Positions 8,602 through 16,518 of a stretch of DNA of 41,835 nucleotides are shown here, in pieces. Below the pieces are notes generated by a model that had not been told where the DNA came from, ran no database searches, and was given only the letters and a program-made list of their open reading frames with translations. The stretch comes from Sphingomonadaceae bacterium (GTDB lineage Bacteria > Pseudomonadota > Alphaproteobacteria > Sphingomonadales > Sphingomonadaceae). Position numbers and translations under genes: made by a program. The stretch's first letter is position 1. Each line of letters opens with the position of its first letter. The stretch is taken from positions 1-41,835 of the forward strand of contig JAHDBR010000014.1 of assembly GCA_020630295.1 (NCBI GenBank). Direction: 5' to 3'.

Positions 8602-10128
8602 ATGCCGGAAACGCCAAACCCAGTCCCGCAGCCGCTAGACCATCTCGCTGAATGCGGGAAGGACAGCAGCCCTGCATTGGTGTTGCGCGATAGGACGCTT
8701 AGCTTCAAGGACTTAAAGGACCGTGTGGGCCGTCTTAGTGCTTGGTTAAGAGATAAAGCAGGCAAGGATGGTGCGCGCGTGGCCATCTGGGCGGCGAAAA
8801 ACGAGCTTACCTGTTTGATGCCGCTTGCCGCCGCACGTGCAGGTTTGGTCAATGTACCGATTAACCCGCTGCTTAAACATACGCAGGCTTCGCATATTTT
8901 GCACGATTGCGGTGCCGTTTTGCTGATCGGCAACAAGGCCCGTCTCGAGAGTCTGGAAGATGGTGATTTGCCTGCGGCCTGCGATGCAATTGTCGAGGAT
9001 GATCTGCTCGCCGCACTGGACGAAATTGAGAGCCCGCTACCGCCATCGGAGGCAAACCCCGATGATTTATGCGCCATTCTCTATACGAGCGGGTCCACGG
9101 GGAAGCCGAAAGGCGTGATGCTCAGTCACACGAATCTGTGGCTCGGGGCGGTCAGTGTGGCACATTATCTGGAAATGGCAGAAGACGACGTGACGCTGGG
9201 CGTTTTGCCGCTGTCATTTGATTACGGTCAGAACCAGCTTTTAAGCACATGGTACGCTGGCGGTTCTGTCGTCCCGCTGGACTATTTATTTGCCCGCGAC
9301 GTTGTTCGCGCATGTGAGAAATATGGCGTGACAACTCTCGCAGCTGTGCCGCCTTTATGGGTGCAACTGACCGAGCTCGAATGGCCGGACGCATCAACGC
9401 AGAAAATGCGGCGTTTGACCAATAGCGGCGGTGCGCTGACAGAGGAATTGGTGGAGGATCTTCAGGCTATCTTCCCTGACGCCAAATTATTTCCGATGTA
9501 CGGTCTGACCGAAGCGTTCCGGTCCACGTTCCTCGATCCTGACTTGGTAAAAGCGCACCCGACGTCGATGGGCAAGGCGATCCCGTTTGCGGAGATATTG
9601 GTCATCAATGATAATGGAGCGGTTGCTGCGTCAGGAGAAGAAGGCGAATTGGTCCATTGCGGGCCACTGGTGGCGCAGGGGTATTGGCAGGATGCGGAAC
9701 GTACCGCCCAGCGTTTCAAACCGGCTCCCGCTGCTTCGCAATATGGCGGCGTGGCGGTGTGGTCAGGCGACCGGGTGAGAAGAGATGCGCAGGGACTACT
9801 CTATTTCGTGGGCCGCCGGGATGCGATGATCAAAAGCGCAGGAAATCGGATAAGCCCGCAAGAAATCGAGGATGCGGCAAGAGCAACCGATCTGGTCGCT
9901 GAGGCAATCGCACTTGGTTTACCCGATGCCAAATTGGGGCATGAAATCCATCTGGTTGTCAGAGCGGCACCTGATGCGCCAGACGCAGTAGCCCAGTTGC
10001 CGAAGAAACTTGCAAAGGAATTGCCCAATTTCATGCAGCCCCACCATATTCACTGGCGCGAGGCTATGCCGCTAAATCCCAACGGCAAGATTGACCGGAC
10101 CGCGCTCAAGAAAGACATACAGACATGA
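8602..10128 (+). CDS. AMP-forming acyl-CoA ligase/synthetase, exosortase A system-associated
   Basis: A 508-residue ANL-superfamily adenylating enzyme (TIGR03098 type by context and length) that activates a carboxylic acid as its adenylate and then forms a thioester. The P-loop motif YTSGSTGKPKGVMLSH is at about residues 161-176, MYGLTEAF is near residue 300, YFVGRRDAMIKSAGNRISPQEIE is the hinge region, and the catalytic lysine is K496 in NPNGKIDR. The thiol acceptor may be the ACP encoded across the divergent junction rather than CoA; that is inference. Its stop overlaps the start of the decarboxylase by 4 bases (ATGA), so the two are translationally coupled. Only 38 bases separate its ATG from the divergent GTG of the transferase gene. 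Confidence 0.9.
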   Translation: MPETPNPVPQPLDHLAECGKDSSPALVLRDRTLSFKDLKDRVGRLSAWLRDKAGKDGARVAIWAAKNELTCLMPLAAARAGLVNVPINPLLKHTQASHILHDCGAVLLIGNKARLESLEDGDLPAACDAIVEDDLLAALDEIESPLPPSEANPDDLCAILYTSGSTGKPKGVMLSHTNLWLGAVSVAHYLEMAEDDVTLGVLPLSFDYGQNQLLSTWYAGGSVVPLDYLFARDVVRACEKYGVTTLAAVPPLWVQLTELEWPDASTQKMRRLTNSGGALTEELVEDLQAIFPDAKLFPMYGLTEAFRSTFLDPDLVKAHPTSMGKAIPFAEILVINDNGAVAASGEEGELVHCGPLVAQGYWQDAERTAQRFKPAPAASQYGGVAVWSGDRVRRDAQGLLYFVGRRDAMIKSAGNRISPQEIEDAARATDLVAEAIALGLPDAKLGHEIHLVVRAAPDAPDAVAQLPKKLAKELPNFMQPHHIHWREAMPLNPNGKIDRTALKKDIQT

Positions 10129-11351
10129 AGCCTTTAGGCCCGATACCTGCCGGATATGATGCGATTGAAGGTGAGCTTTCGATCGGGGGCAAGGGCGCCC
10201 GCGCCTTGATAGAGGAGGCCGGGGGCAGTCCAGCTTTCATCTATTCAAAGGATCTTCTGGCGAAACGGGTGGTCGATTTGCGCGCCGCAATGCCGGACCG
10301 GCTTAAGATTAATTACGCCATCAAGGCCAACCCGTTCGCGCCTCTGCTGGAATTTATGTCGCCACTGGTAGACGGGTTTGACATCGCTTCGGGCGGGGAG
10401 CTGAATATGCTCCAGCAGCTGGACTTCGATTTGAAACGCGTCAGTTTCGCCGGTCCCGGCAAGCGCGATCTGGAACTGGAATCCGCTATTCGCGCCGGTG
10501 TGACGATCAATCTTGAGTCCGAAAACGAGGCACGGCGCGCGTTGGACATCGCCGAAAAGATCGGTGCGGAGCCGCGGCTGGCCATACGCGTTAATCCCGA
10601 TTTCGAATTGCGCGGTTCGGGCATGAAGATGGGCGGCGGAGCCAAGCCTTTTGGTGTCGATCAAGACCGCGTGGCGCAGCTGGCCCGGGAAATTCTTTCG
10701 GCAGGCGCGGACTGGCGCGGGCTGCATATCTTCACGGGCAGTCAGGCCCTGAGCGAAGACGCATTGATCGAAGCGCAGGCAAATGTGCTCGATCTGGCAG
10801 ACCAACTCGCACAGGAAATCGGCCAGCCTTTGCCAAAGCTGAATATGGGCGGCGGATTCGGTATTCCATATTTCCACGGCGACGAACCGTTAGATATTGT
10901 CGCAATCGGAGATGCACTCTCTGATCGCTTCGACACATTGCCTGTCACTCTGTCAGAAACAGAATTGTGCATCGAATTGGGCCGGTATCTGGTGGGTGAG
11001 GCAGGTGTATATCTTACCGAAATCGTTGACCGGAAGGAAAGTCACGGCGTTACGTACCTTGTGACAGATGGCGGATTGCATCATCAATTGGCGGCTTCCG
11101 GAAACTTCGGAACGGTTGTTCGCAGGAACTATCCGGCAGCAATTGCTACCTATTTTGATGCGGAACCGGCCGAAGAGGTTAACATCGTCGGATGCCTGTG
11201 TACGCCGCTCGACCGATTGGCCGATAAGGCCCATTTACCGAGGGCAGAGGTGGGCGATCTGGTCGCGGTATTCTGTGCTGGCGCATACGGAGCTACAGCA
11301 TCGCCATCCGACTTTCTTGGCCAGGGCGCGGCCCGTGAATTGCTGATTTAA
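10125..11351 (+). CDS. PLP-dependent decarboxylase, exosortase A system-associated
   Basis: A 408-residue fold-III (alanine racemase-like barrel) decarboxylase related to diaminopimelate and ornithine decarboxylases (TIGR03099 type). The PLP lysine is K67 in INYAIKANPF, the phosphate-binding glycine loop is NMGGGFGIPYF (about residues 240-250), ELGRYLVGEAG follows, and Cys384 in VFCAGAYGAT is the residue given by the partner subunit in dimers. The substrate is not evident; lysA function cannot be excluded, but the overlap with the AMP ligase and the exosortase context favour a dedicated pathway. It would provide an amine or a decarboxylated amino acid for the ligase/ACP module. Confidence 0.9.
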   Translation: MKPLGPIPAGYDAIEGELSIGGKGARALIEEAGGSPAFIYSKDLLAKRVVDLRAAMPDRLKINYAIKANPFAPLLEFMSPLVDGFDIASGGELNMLQQLDFDLKRVSFAGPGKRDLELESAIRAGVTINLESENEARRALDIAEKIGAEPRLAIRVNPDFELRGSGMKMGGGAKPFGVDQDRVAQLAREILSAGADWRGLHIFTGSQALSEDALIEAQANVLDLADQLAQEIGQPLPKLNMGGGFGIPYFHGDEPLDIVAIGDALSDRFDTLPVTLSETELCIELGRYLVGEAGVYLTEIVDRKESHGVTYLVTDGGLHHQLAASGNFGTVVRRNYPAAIATYFDAEPAEEVNIVGCLCTPLDRLADKAHLPRAEVGDLVAVFCAGAYGATASPSDFLGQGAARELLI

Positions 11352-11368
11352 CGTTTGAAATCAGCCTG

Positions 11369-11390
11369 TCCCACATTGGGACTAGCCCAT
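11369..11390. repeat. Two overlapping short inverted repeats after the decarboxylase gene
   Basis: GTCCC-ACATT-GGGAC (11369-11383) and TGGG-ACTAG-CCCA (11378-11390) share the GGG arm, so only one stem can form at a time. They lie 18 bases after the decarboxylase stop. There is no T-run, so a classic intrinsic terminator is not supported. They could be a weak transcription barrier or protein-binding sites between the two operons. Confidence 0.4.
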
Positions 11391-11409
11391 ACTAAACAAC
11401 GGTAAACGC

Positions 11410-11439
11410 AAAAAGGATAACGGTATATTCACCCTTTTT
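11410..11439. promoter_or_regulatory. Inverted repeat around a possible -10 box ahead of the XrtA operon
   Basis: AAAAAGG (11410-11416) and CCTTTTT (11433-11439) flank TATATT at 11424-11429, which is a good -10 match on the plus strand. No convincing -35 is seen 16-18 bases upstream. The arrangement would suit an operator that overlaps a promoter needing an activator, or an A/T-rich stem after the previous gene. It is the best promoter candidate for the export/chain-length operon that starts at 11534. Confidence 0.35.
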
Positions 11440-11468
11440 AGCGACAACGCACTCCTAGTCCGCGGGTA

Positions 11469-11498
11469 GTGCACGCTCAGGTAGCGCCTGAAATGCAC
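11469..11498. repeat. Imperfect hairpin in the probable leader of the XrtA operon
   Basis: GTGCA..TCAGG-TAGCG-CCTGA..TGCAC forms two stacked stems (11469-11473 with 11494-11498, and 11477-11481 with 11487-11491), 36 bases before the start codon of the export lipoprotein. It could fold in the leader RNA or be a dyad operator. Confidence 0.4.
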
Positions 11499-11533
11499 AT
11501 TCCACCCGCTCAATTGGCAAGGGATGCGCATCA

Positions 11534-12178
11534 ATGCCGAATACAAAGTTTCCAAAGCTGCTTGCAGGCAGCGCCATGGCTGCACTGGCCCTGACAGGGT
11601 GTGCGTCTACCGGCGGAGGTCAGCTTCCTCCGGCATCATTTGTTGCCATGCAGGAAGGCCCGGGCGAAGAATATATTATCGGCCCGCTTGATGAGTTGAC
11701 CATCCATGTCTGGCGCAATCCAGAATTGGGAGCCGAGAAAATTCAGGTCCGCCCCGACGGACGGATCACCACACCGCTGGTCACTGACATGCCAGCTGTG
11801 GGCAAGACGCCGTCCATGCTGTCACAGGATATTCGCCTTCAGCTCTCGCAATATATTGAAGAGCCGCTGGTTTCTGTGATTGTTACAAAGTTTGCCGGCA
11901 CATTCAGCCAGCAGATCCGCGTTGTCGGCGCAACCGAGCAACCCGCATCGCTTCCGTACCGTGCGAATATGACTGTCCTTGACGCAATGATTGCGGTCGG
12001 CGGTCTTTCAGAATTCGCGTCGGGTAACCGCGCCAAACTGATCCGTTTCGACAAGTCTAAAGGCAAGCAGCAGGAATATGCGCTTCGCTTGGGGGACCTG
12101 CTGAAAAAAGGTGACAGCCGCGCGAACGTACTTTTGGCACCGGGCGATGTGATCATCATCCCGGAAAGCATGTTCTGA
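11534..12178 (+). CDS. XrtA-system polysaccharide export lipoprotein (Wza/GfcE-like)
   Basis: A 214-residue outer-membrane polysaccharide export protein. A signal peptide ends in the lipobox LTGC (Cys23), so it is a lipoprotein. The Poly_export domain begins at EYIIGPLDELTIHVWRNPEL (about residues 46-65), followed by a SLBB-like region (IRVVGATEQPASLPYRANMTVLDAMIAVGGL) and a C-terminal PGDVIIIPES. It forms the outer-membrane exit for the polysaccharide made by this locus. The ATG at 11534 has AAGGGA upstream. It is the first gene of the ten-gene operon. The matching chain-length protein begins 16 bases after its stop. Confidence 0.94.
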   Translation: MPNTKFPKLLAGSAMAALALTGCASTGGGQLPPASFVAMQEGPGEEYIIGPLDELTIHVWRNPELGAEKIQVRPDGRITTPLVTDMPAVGKTPSMLSQDIRLQLSQYIEEPLVSVIVTKFAGTFSQQIRVVGATEQPASLPYRANMTVLDAMIAVGGLSEFASGNRAKLIRFDKSKGKQQEYALRLGDLLKKGDSRANVLLAPGDVIIIPESMF

Positions 12179-12194
12179 GGGGACGGCTGAGAAC

Positions 12195-13715
12195 ATGAAC
12201 GAAGTTTTCGAAGATCTGCGCGCAGCGCTGTTTTCTGTCTGGCACCGCAGGTGGTTGGCGCTCGCCATCGCTTGGGGTGTGTGCGTGGTCGGGTGGCTTG
12301 CAGTCGCCTTGATCCCGAACGCCTACGAATCGGAAGCACGTATCTACGTGCAGCTTGATGACGTGTTGGCCGAACAGATCGGTATCGCAGGCGGCGCAGA
12401 ACGCGAGATTACGCGGGTCCGTCAGACGCTGACCAGCGCTGTCAATCTGGAAAAAGTCGTTCGTTCGACCAAATTGGGCGAAGACATTGCCGACCAGCGC
12501 GACATGGAAGCGGCCATTGCATCGCTTACCGATGACGTGTCGGTTCGCAGTGAAGCGGACAATCTGTTCGAACTGAAAGCCGAGATTGGCAAAAGCGACC
12601 TTACGGACTCCGAAAACGCACAATTATCGACTGCTGTTGTACAGAAACTTATTGATATCTTCCGTGAGGAAAACATTGCCGGCAACCGCGGCGACGTGGC
12701 CGAGACTTTGGTATTCCTCGACCAACAACTGGAAGATCGAAAACGCGAACTGGAAGCTGCCGAGCAGCGCCGTTTGGCGTTCGAATCCGAGAACCCCGAT
12801 CTGATTGGCGGAACCGGAACTTTGTCGACAAAGATTGGCAGTTTGCGTTCCGAACTGCGCAGTGTTGAAGCCGATCTGGCTGCTGCACAAAGCGCATTGG
12901 CGGCAATTAACGGCCAGCTTGCAGGCACTCCGCGTACTGTGGTTACGCCGGGCGTTACCGGCGGTGCACGCGCCGCACTGGCCGATGCACGCGGACAGAT
13001 GGCGAGCCTTCAGGCCCGCGGCCTGACTTCAAGCCATCCCGATGTAGTAGCGCTGAACAAGCAAATCGAGCTTCTGGCAAAACAGGCTGCGAACGAAAAC
13101 CCAAGCAGCGTGGGATCACCGAATCCGGCCTATACTATGCAGGTTTCAATCAAGGCCGAGCGTCAGGCCAATGTGCAGGCTCTGGCATCGCGCCAGGCAT
13201 CGCTGCAATCCGAGCTGACATCTCTTATGGCTAGCCAGTCATCCGAGCCAGGCGTTGCCGCTGAGGCAAACCGCATCAGCCGCGATTATGAAGTGCTCAA
13301 AGAGAAATATGACGAGCTGCTTCAGGACCGCGAGGAAATGAAGTTGCGCGGACAGGTCGAGAATGAGCGTAGCTCGTTCAAATTCGAAGTTATCGATCCG
13401 CCAACATCTCCGCGGTCACCCTCGGCACCGAACCGGCCATTGCTGCTGATCGGTGTGTTGATTGCGGGACTGGCCGCAGGCGTCGGCGGCGCATTCGCGA
13501 TCGGCCAATTGCGTTCGACCTTTGCGACGACTGCAAAACTGGAACGTGCGCTTGATCTGCCTGTTCTGGGCGCGATTTCGCACACGCTTACCGATAGCGC
13601 CCGCGAAATCCGCAACAAACGGATGAAGTATTTCATCGCTGGAACGGCTGCTTTGGGCGGTCTGTGTGTTATTCTACTCGCGGTGGAGTTCCTCCAGCGC
13701 GGCATGGTCGCGTGA
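12195..13715 (+). CDS. XrtA-system polysaccharide chain-length determinant protein (Wzz-like)
   Basis: A 506-residue inner-membrane polysaccharide co-polymerase. Membrane segments lie near residues 17-36 (RWLALAIAWGVCVVGWLAVA) and about 416-437, and a further hydrophobic stretch near the end (YFIAGTAALGGLCVILLAVEF) is a possible third. The large region between them is predicted coiled coil, rich in QLEDRKRELEAAEQRR-type sequence, and is expected in the periplasm; a proline-rich IDPPTSPRSPSAPNRP precedes the second segment, as is typical for Wzz proteins. There is no kinase domain; the tyrosine kinase is a separate protein encoded directly after it, so this is a split co-polymerase/kinase pair. 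It controls chain length and works with the export lipoprotein. Confidence 0.93.
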   Translation: MNEVFEDLRAALFSVWHRRWLALAIAWGVCVVGWLAVALIPNAYESEARIYVQLDDVLAEQIGIAGGAEREITRVRQTLTSAVNLEKVVRSTKLGEDIADQRDMEAAIASLTDDVSVRSEADNLFELKAEIGKSDLTDSENAQLSTAVVQKLIDIFREENIAGNRGDVAETLVFLDQQLEDRKRELEAAEQRRLAFESENPDLIGGTGTLSTKIGSLRSELRSVEADLAAAQSALAAINGQLAGTPRTVVTPGVTGGARAALADARGQMASLQARGLTSSHPDVVALNKQIELLAKQAANENPSSVGSPNPAYTMQVSIKAERQANVQALASRQASLQSELTSLMASQSSEPGVAAEANRISRDYEVLKEKYDELLQDREEMKLRGQVENERSSFKFEVIDPPTSPRSPSAPNRPLLLIGVLIAGLAAGVGGAFAIGQLRSTFATTAKLERALDLPVLGAISHTLTDSAREIRNKRMKYFIAGTAALGGLCVILLAVEFLQRGMVA

Positions 13716-13725
13716 GGGGCTGGAT

Positions 13726-14835
13726 ATGACCGAACATAAAAACATCCCGCTGCCTGACGGTAACGAGCCTGAAAAGAATGAAGGCAGCACCGAAAGCTCG
13801 CTTTTTGAGCGTGCTAGCGGAGCGTTCGGTTTTGACCCGTTCAAACCGACACCAATCAAAACCAAGCTGCCCGAACGCGAAATGAAGCGCGCCAAAGTTC
13901 GTGCGAAAAATCGCGGCAAAGATGACGCAAAAGAGATCGCGGCAGAAGGTGCCCCTCAATCGGCTCCGCGCAGCGATCACGCCGAAAAAATTGAGGCGGA
14001 GGTTTGTGCGCCTGCAGAAAATCTGCCTGTTCCGGCTCCGACAACTATGCCTGCCGTCGTGCCGGCAGCAGAGCTAACAGTCGATCAGGACGTTGGTTCA
14101 GTGGCTCTTTCAGGCAAGAAGTTCCCGGTAGACCGGGAGTTCCTGCGCGAACAAGGCATGATTGTCCCCGAAGGCGCAGTGACCGCGCTGATGGAAGAAT
14201 TCCGCATTGTTAAGCGGCAGATTCTCAAGGCTACCCTTGAGCGCGGCACCGGTAAATCGCGCCGCATCCTGATCTGCTCGCCGCACCCGAATGAGGGTAA
14301 GACATTCTGCGCGACCAACCTCGCAATTGCGATGGCGGCCGAGCGGGATGGCGAAGTCCTGCTGATTGATGCGGACTTTGCCAAGCCTTCCGTACTGTCC
14401 ACCTTAGGCCTGCCGAAAGGTCCAGGTTTTATGGATTGCCTGGCTGACGCTTCGGTCCAACCTGAAGATTTAGTCATCGGTACGGATATTCCTGGCTTGT
14501 GGGTCCTGCCTACGGGCAATCAGACGACCAACGACAGCGAGTATCTGGCCAGTGAACGGACGGGTGATGTGCTCGACCGCCTGACCAATGGCGCGCCAAA
14601 CCGCATCATCATCTTCGATACTCCGCCTGCTTTGTCGGCATCACCTGCCGCGGAACTGGCCCGTCATGTGGGACAGGCTCTGCTTGTCGCACGAGCGGAC
14701 AAGACCGGGCAAAGCGCGCTTGAAGACGCGTGTCAGCTTCTGTCGGCCTGCCCTGACATTAAACTCCTTCTCAACGCCGCACATTTCAGCCCGAGCGGGC
14801 GGAAATTTGGTTCCTACTATGGATATGGGGAATAA
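13726..14835 (+). CDS. XrtA-associated tyrosine autokinase (BY-kinase)
   Basis: A 369-residue cytoplasmic BY-kinase. The first ~150 residues are charged and low in complexity, with Ala/Pro stretches. The kinase domain follows: a Walker A-like SPHPNEGKTFCAT (about residues 185-197), Walker A' VLLIDADFAKPS (211-222) and Walker B IIIFDTPPA (294-302). The tail SYYGYGE carries three tyrosines as a short autophosphorylation cluster. In this family cycles of autophosphorylation tune assembly with the Wzz-like partner. ATG 13726 follows the partner's stop by 10 bases and has a GAGG upstream; the open frame runs back into the partner gene but that extension is unlikely to be used. Confidence 0.92.
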   Translation: MTEHKNIPLPDGNEPEKNEGSTESSLFERASGAFGFDPFKPTPIKTKLPEREMKRAKVRAKNRGKDDAKEIAAEGAPQSAPRSDHAEKIEAEVCAPAENLPVPAPTTMPAVVPAAELTVDQDVGSVALSGKKFPVDREFLREQGMIVPEGAVTALMEEFRIVKRQILKATLERGTGKSRRILICSPHPNEGKTFCATNLAIAMAAERDGEVLLIDADFAKPSVLSTLGLPKGPGFMDCLADASVQPEDLVIGTDIPGLWVLPTGNQTTNDSEYLASERTGDVLDRLTNGAPNRIIIFDTPPALSASPAAELARHVGQALLVARADKTGQSALEDACQLLSACPDIKLLLNAAHFSPSGRKFGSYYGYGE

Positions 14836-14841
14836 CCCGCC

Positions 14842-16500
14842 ATGAAAAAACTTACCTTCACCACCATTGGCGCAGTCATCGCGCTCGGAATTACAGCTCC
14901 CGTTGCTGCGCAAGACAATTCGCGCACGGATGAGGATAGCAGCGAAAGCCGCGGAGGCGGCACCGGACGGCCTGATGTGGAGCCTTATATCGAGGTGTCC
15001 CAGATTGCTGTCGCGGAACTTTCGCCCGGCAATGATGTCGTCACCTATACGCAGGTAGCAGCCGGTGTGGATGCTTCCGTTACCGGACGCAACAATGGCG
15101 GCTCTGTATCGCTGCGCTACGAACGTAACATTGGCTACGGCGATGAGGCCCTGAACAGTGATACTGTTTCCGGTATCGCACGCGGTTATGCCACCATTGT
15201 TCCAAAAGCCCTGACGGTGGAGGCAGGCGGTATCGCCGCCCGTACCCGTGTTGATGGCAATGGCGGTGCGACGCTCAACCCGCTCAATGGCGAAGATACA
15301 GAATCGCGGATTTACTCGGCCTATGCCGGACCAAACGTCCATACACAGGCCGGTGATGTTGAAGTGAACGCCAATTACCGGATCGGTTACACGCGAGTTG
15401 AAACGCCTGATGCGCTGAATGTAGCGCCTGGCGCGCAACCGGTGGACGTGTTCGATGAAAGCGTCTCGCAAAGTGCGGCAGTGCATCTGGCAACGCGTCC
15501 CGGTGAACCATTGCCAGTAGGCGTGGGCGTTGGCGCAGGCTGGAATCAGGAAGATGTGTCCAACCTCGACCAGCGAGTGCGCGATGCGTACGTCCGCGGT
15601 GATATCACAGTGCCGATTTCGCCAACGCTGGCGGTAGTCGGCGGTGTCGGATATGAGGACGTTGAAGTTTCAAGCCGCGATGCGCTGCGTGATGTGAACG
15701 GTGACCCGGTCATTGGTGACGATGGCCGCTTGGTTACGGACAGTTCGCAGCCGCGCCAGCTTGCCTATGATGTATCGGGCCTGATCTGGGATGCCGGTAT
15801 CGTGTGGCGGCCAAGCTCACGTACGTCGTTCGAGGCTCACGTTGGCCGGCGTTACGATTCGACCAGCTATTACGGCAGCCTTGCCTATACGCCAAACAAA
15901 CGCAGCTCATTGAGTGTGTCGGTTTACGATACTGTTAGCGGCTTCGGTAATCAGCTGAACACGGCGCTGGCCAATCTGCCAACCGAGTTCACTGTTAACC
16001 GCAACGCGTTGACCGGTGATCTTGGCGGGTGCCTAGGCGGCTCTGAAGGCGCTGCCTGCCTTAACGGAGCGTTCTCCTCGGTACGTTCGTCTGTATTCCG
16101 TTCGCGCGGTGTGTCGGCCAATTATTCGACTAAAGCGGGCCGTCTGACGACCGGTGTCGGCTTCGGCTATGACCGCCGCCGCTTCATTGCCGCACCTGGA
16201 ACGGTTCTGGCTTCTGCTAACGGCGTATTGGATGAAAGCTACTATGCAGCATTTTTCCTATCGGGTGATATTGACCGCAATTCAGGTTTCACCACCAACG
16301 CTTATGCAAACCTGATCCAAAGCGGGTTCGACGAATCGGGTGATGTTCTCGCGGTAGGTGCTTCGGCAGCCTATAACCGCAGCATTACATCGCGTTTGTC
16401 CGCGCGGGCAGCCGTGGCGCTGGATCATATCGACAGCGATGTTGCTCTCGAAGACTTCACAGCAGCATCGGCCTTGATCGGCCTTCGCTACGGTTTCTGA
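14842..16500 (+). CDS. XrtA-locus outer-membrane beta-barrel protein (TIGR03016-like)
   Basis: A 552-residue secreted protein. It has a clear signal peptide (MKKLTFTTIGAVIALGITAPVAAQ, cleaved near residue 24), an acidic linker, then many alternating-pattern strands and a terminal aromatic (GLRYGF), all typical of an outer-membrane barrel. It sits in the position usually taken by the 'PEP-CTERM system-associated' barrel family of these loci. It has no PEP-CTERM tail and so is not an exosortase substrate. Its likely role is outer-membrane passage or docking of the polysaccharide. The loop near residues 393-408 (GGCLGGSEGAACLNGA) holds two cysteines that could form a disulfide. It starts 6 bases after the kinase stop. 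Confidence 0.85.
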   Translation: MKKLTFTTIGAVIALGITAPVAAQDNSRTDEDSSESRGGGTGRPDVEPYIEVSQIAVAELSPGNDVVTYTQVAAGVDASVTGRNNGGSVSLRYERNIGYGDEALNSDTVSGIARGYATIVPKALTVEAGGIAARTRVDGNGGATLNPLNGEDTESRIYSAYAGPNVHTQAGDVEVNANYRIGYTRVETPDALNVAPGAQPVDVFDESVSQSAAVHLATRPGEPLPVGVGVGAGWNQEDVSNLDQRVRDAYVRGDITVPISPTLAVVGGVGYEDVEVSSRDALRDVNGDPVIGDDGRLVTDSSQPRQLAYDVSGLIWDAGIVWRPSSRTSFEAHVGRRYDSTSYYGSLAYTPNKRSSLSVSVYDTVSGFGNQLNTALANLPTEFTVNRNALTGDLGGCLGGSEGAACLNGAFSSVRSSVFRSRGVSANYSTKAGRLTTGVGFGYDRRRFIAAPGTVLASANGVLDESYYAAFFLSGDIDRNSGFTTNAYANLIQSGFDESGDVLAVGASAAYNRSITSRLSARAAVALDHIDSDVALEDFTAASALIGLRYGF

Positions 16501-16518
16501 TCTCAGGGGATAGAACAG

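Noticed and set aside
11514-11531. Sigma-54-like GG-N10-GC spacing (TTGGCA...GCGCA) before the export lipoprotein gene
   Set aside because: It lies so close to the ATG at 11534 that transcription would start inside the gene, and the -12 half is poor.
14641-15486. 281-codon open frame antisense to the kinase and beta-barrel genes
   Set aside because: Histidine/arginine-rich shadow translation crossing a real gene junction; no family features.
14842-16500. Possibility that the beta-barrel protein is an exosortase substrate
   Set aside because: Its end is a barrel-type GLRYGF with no PEP motif, membrane helix or basic tail.
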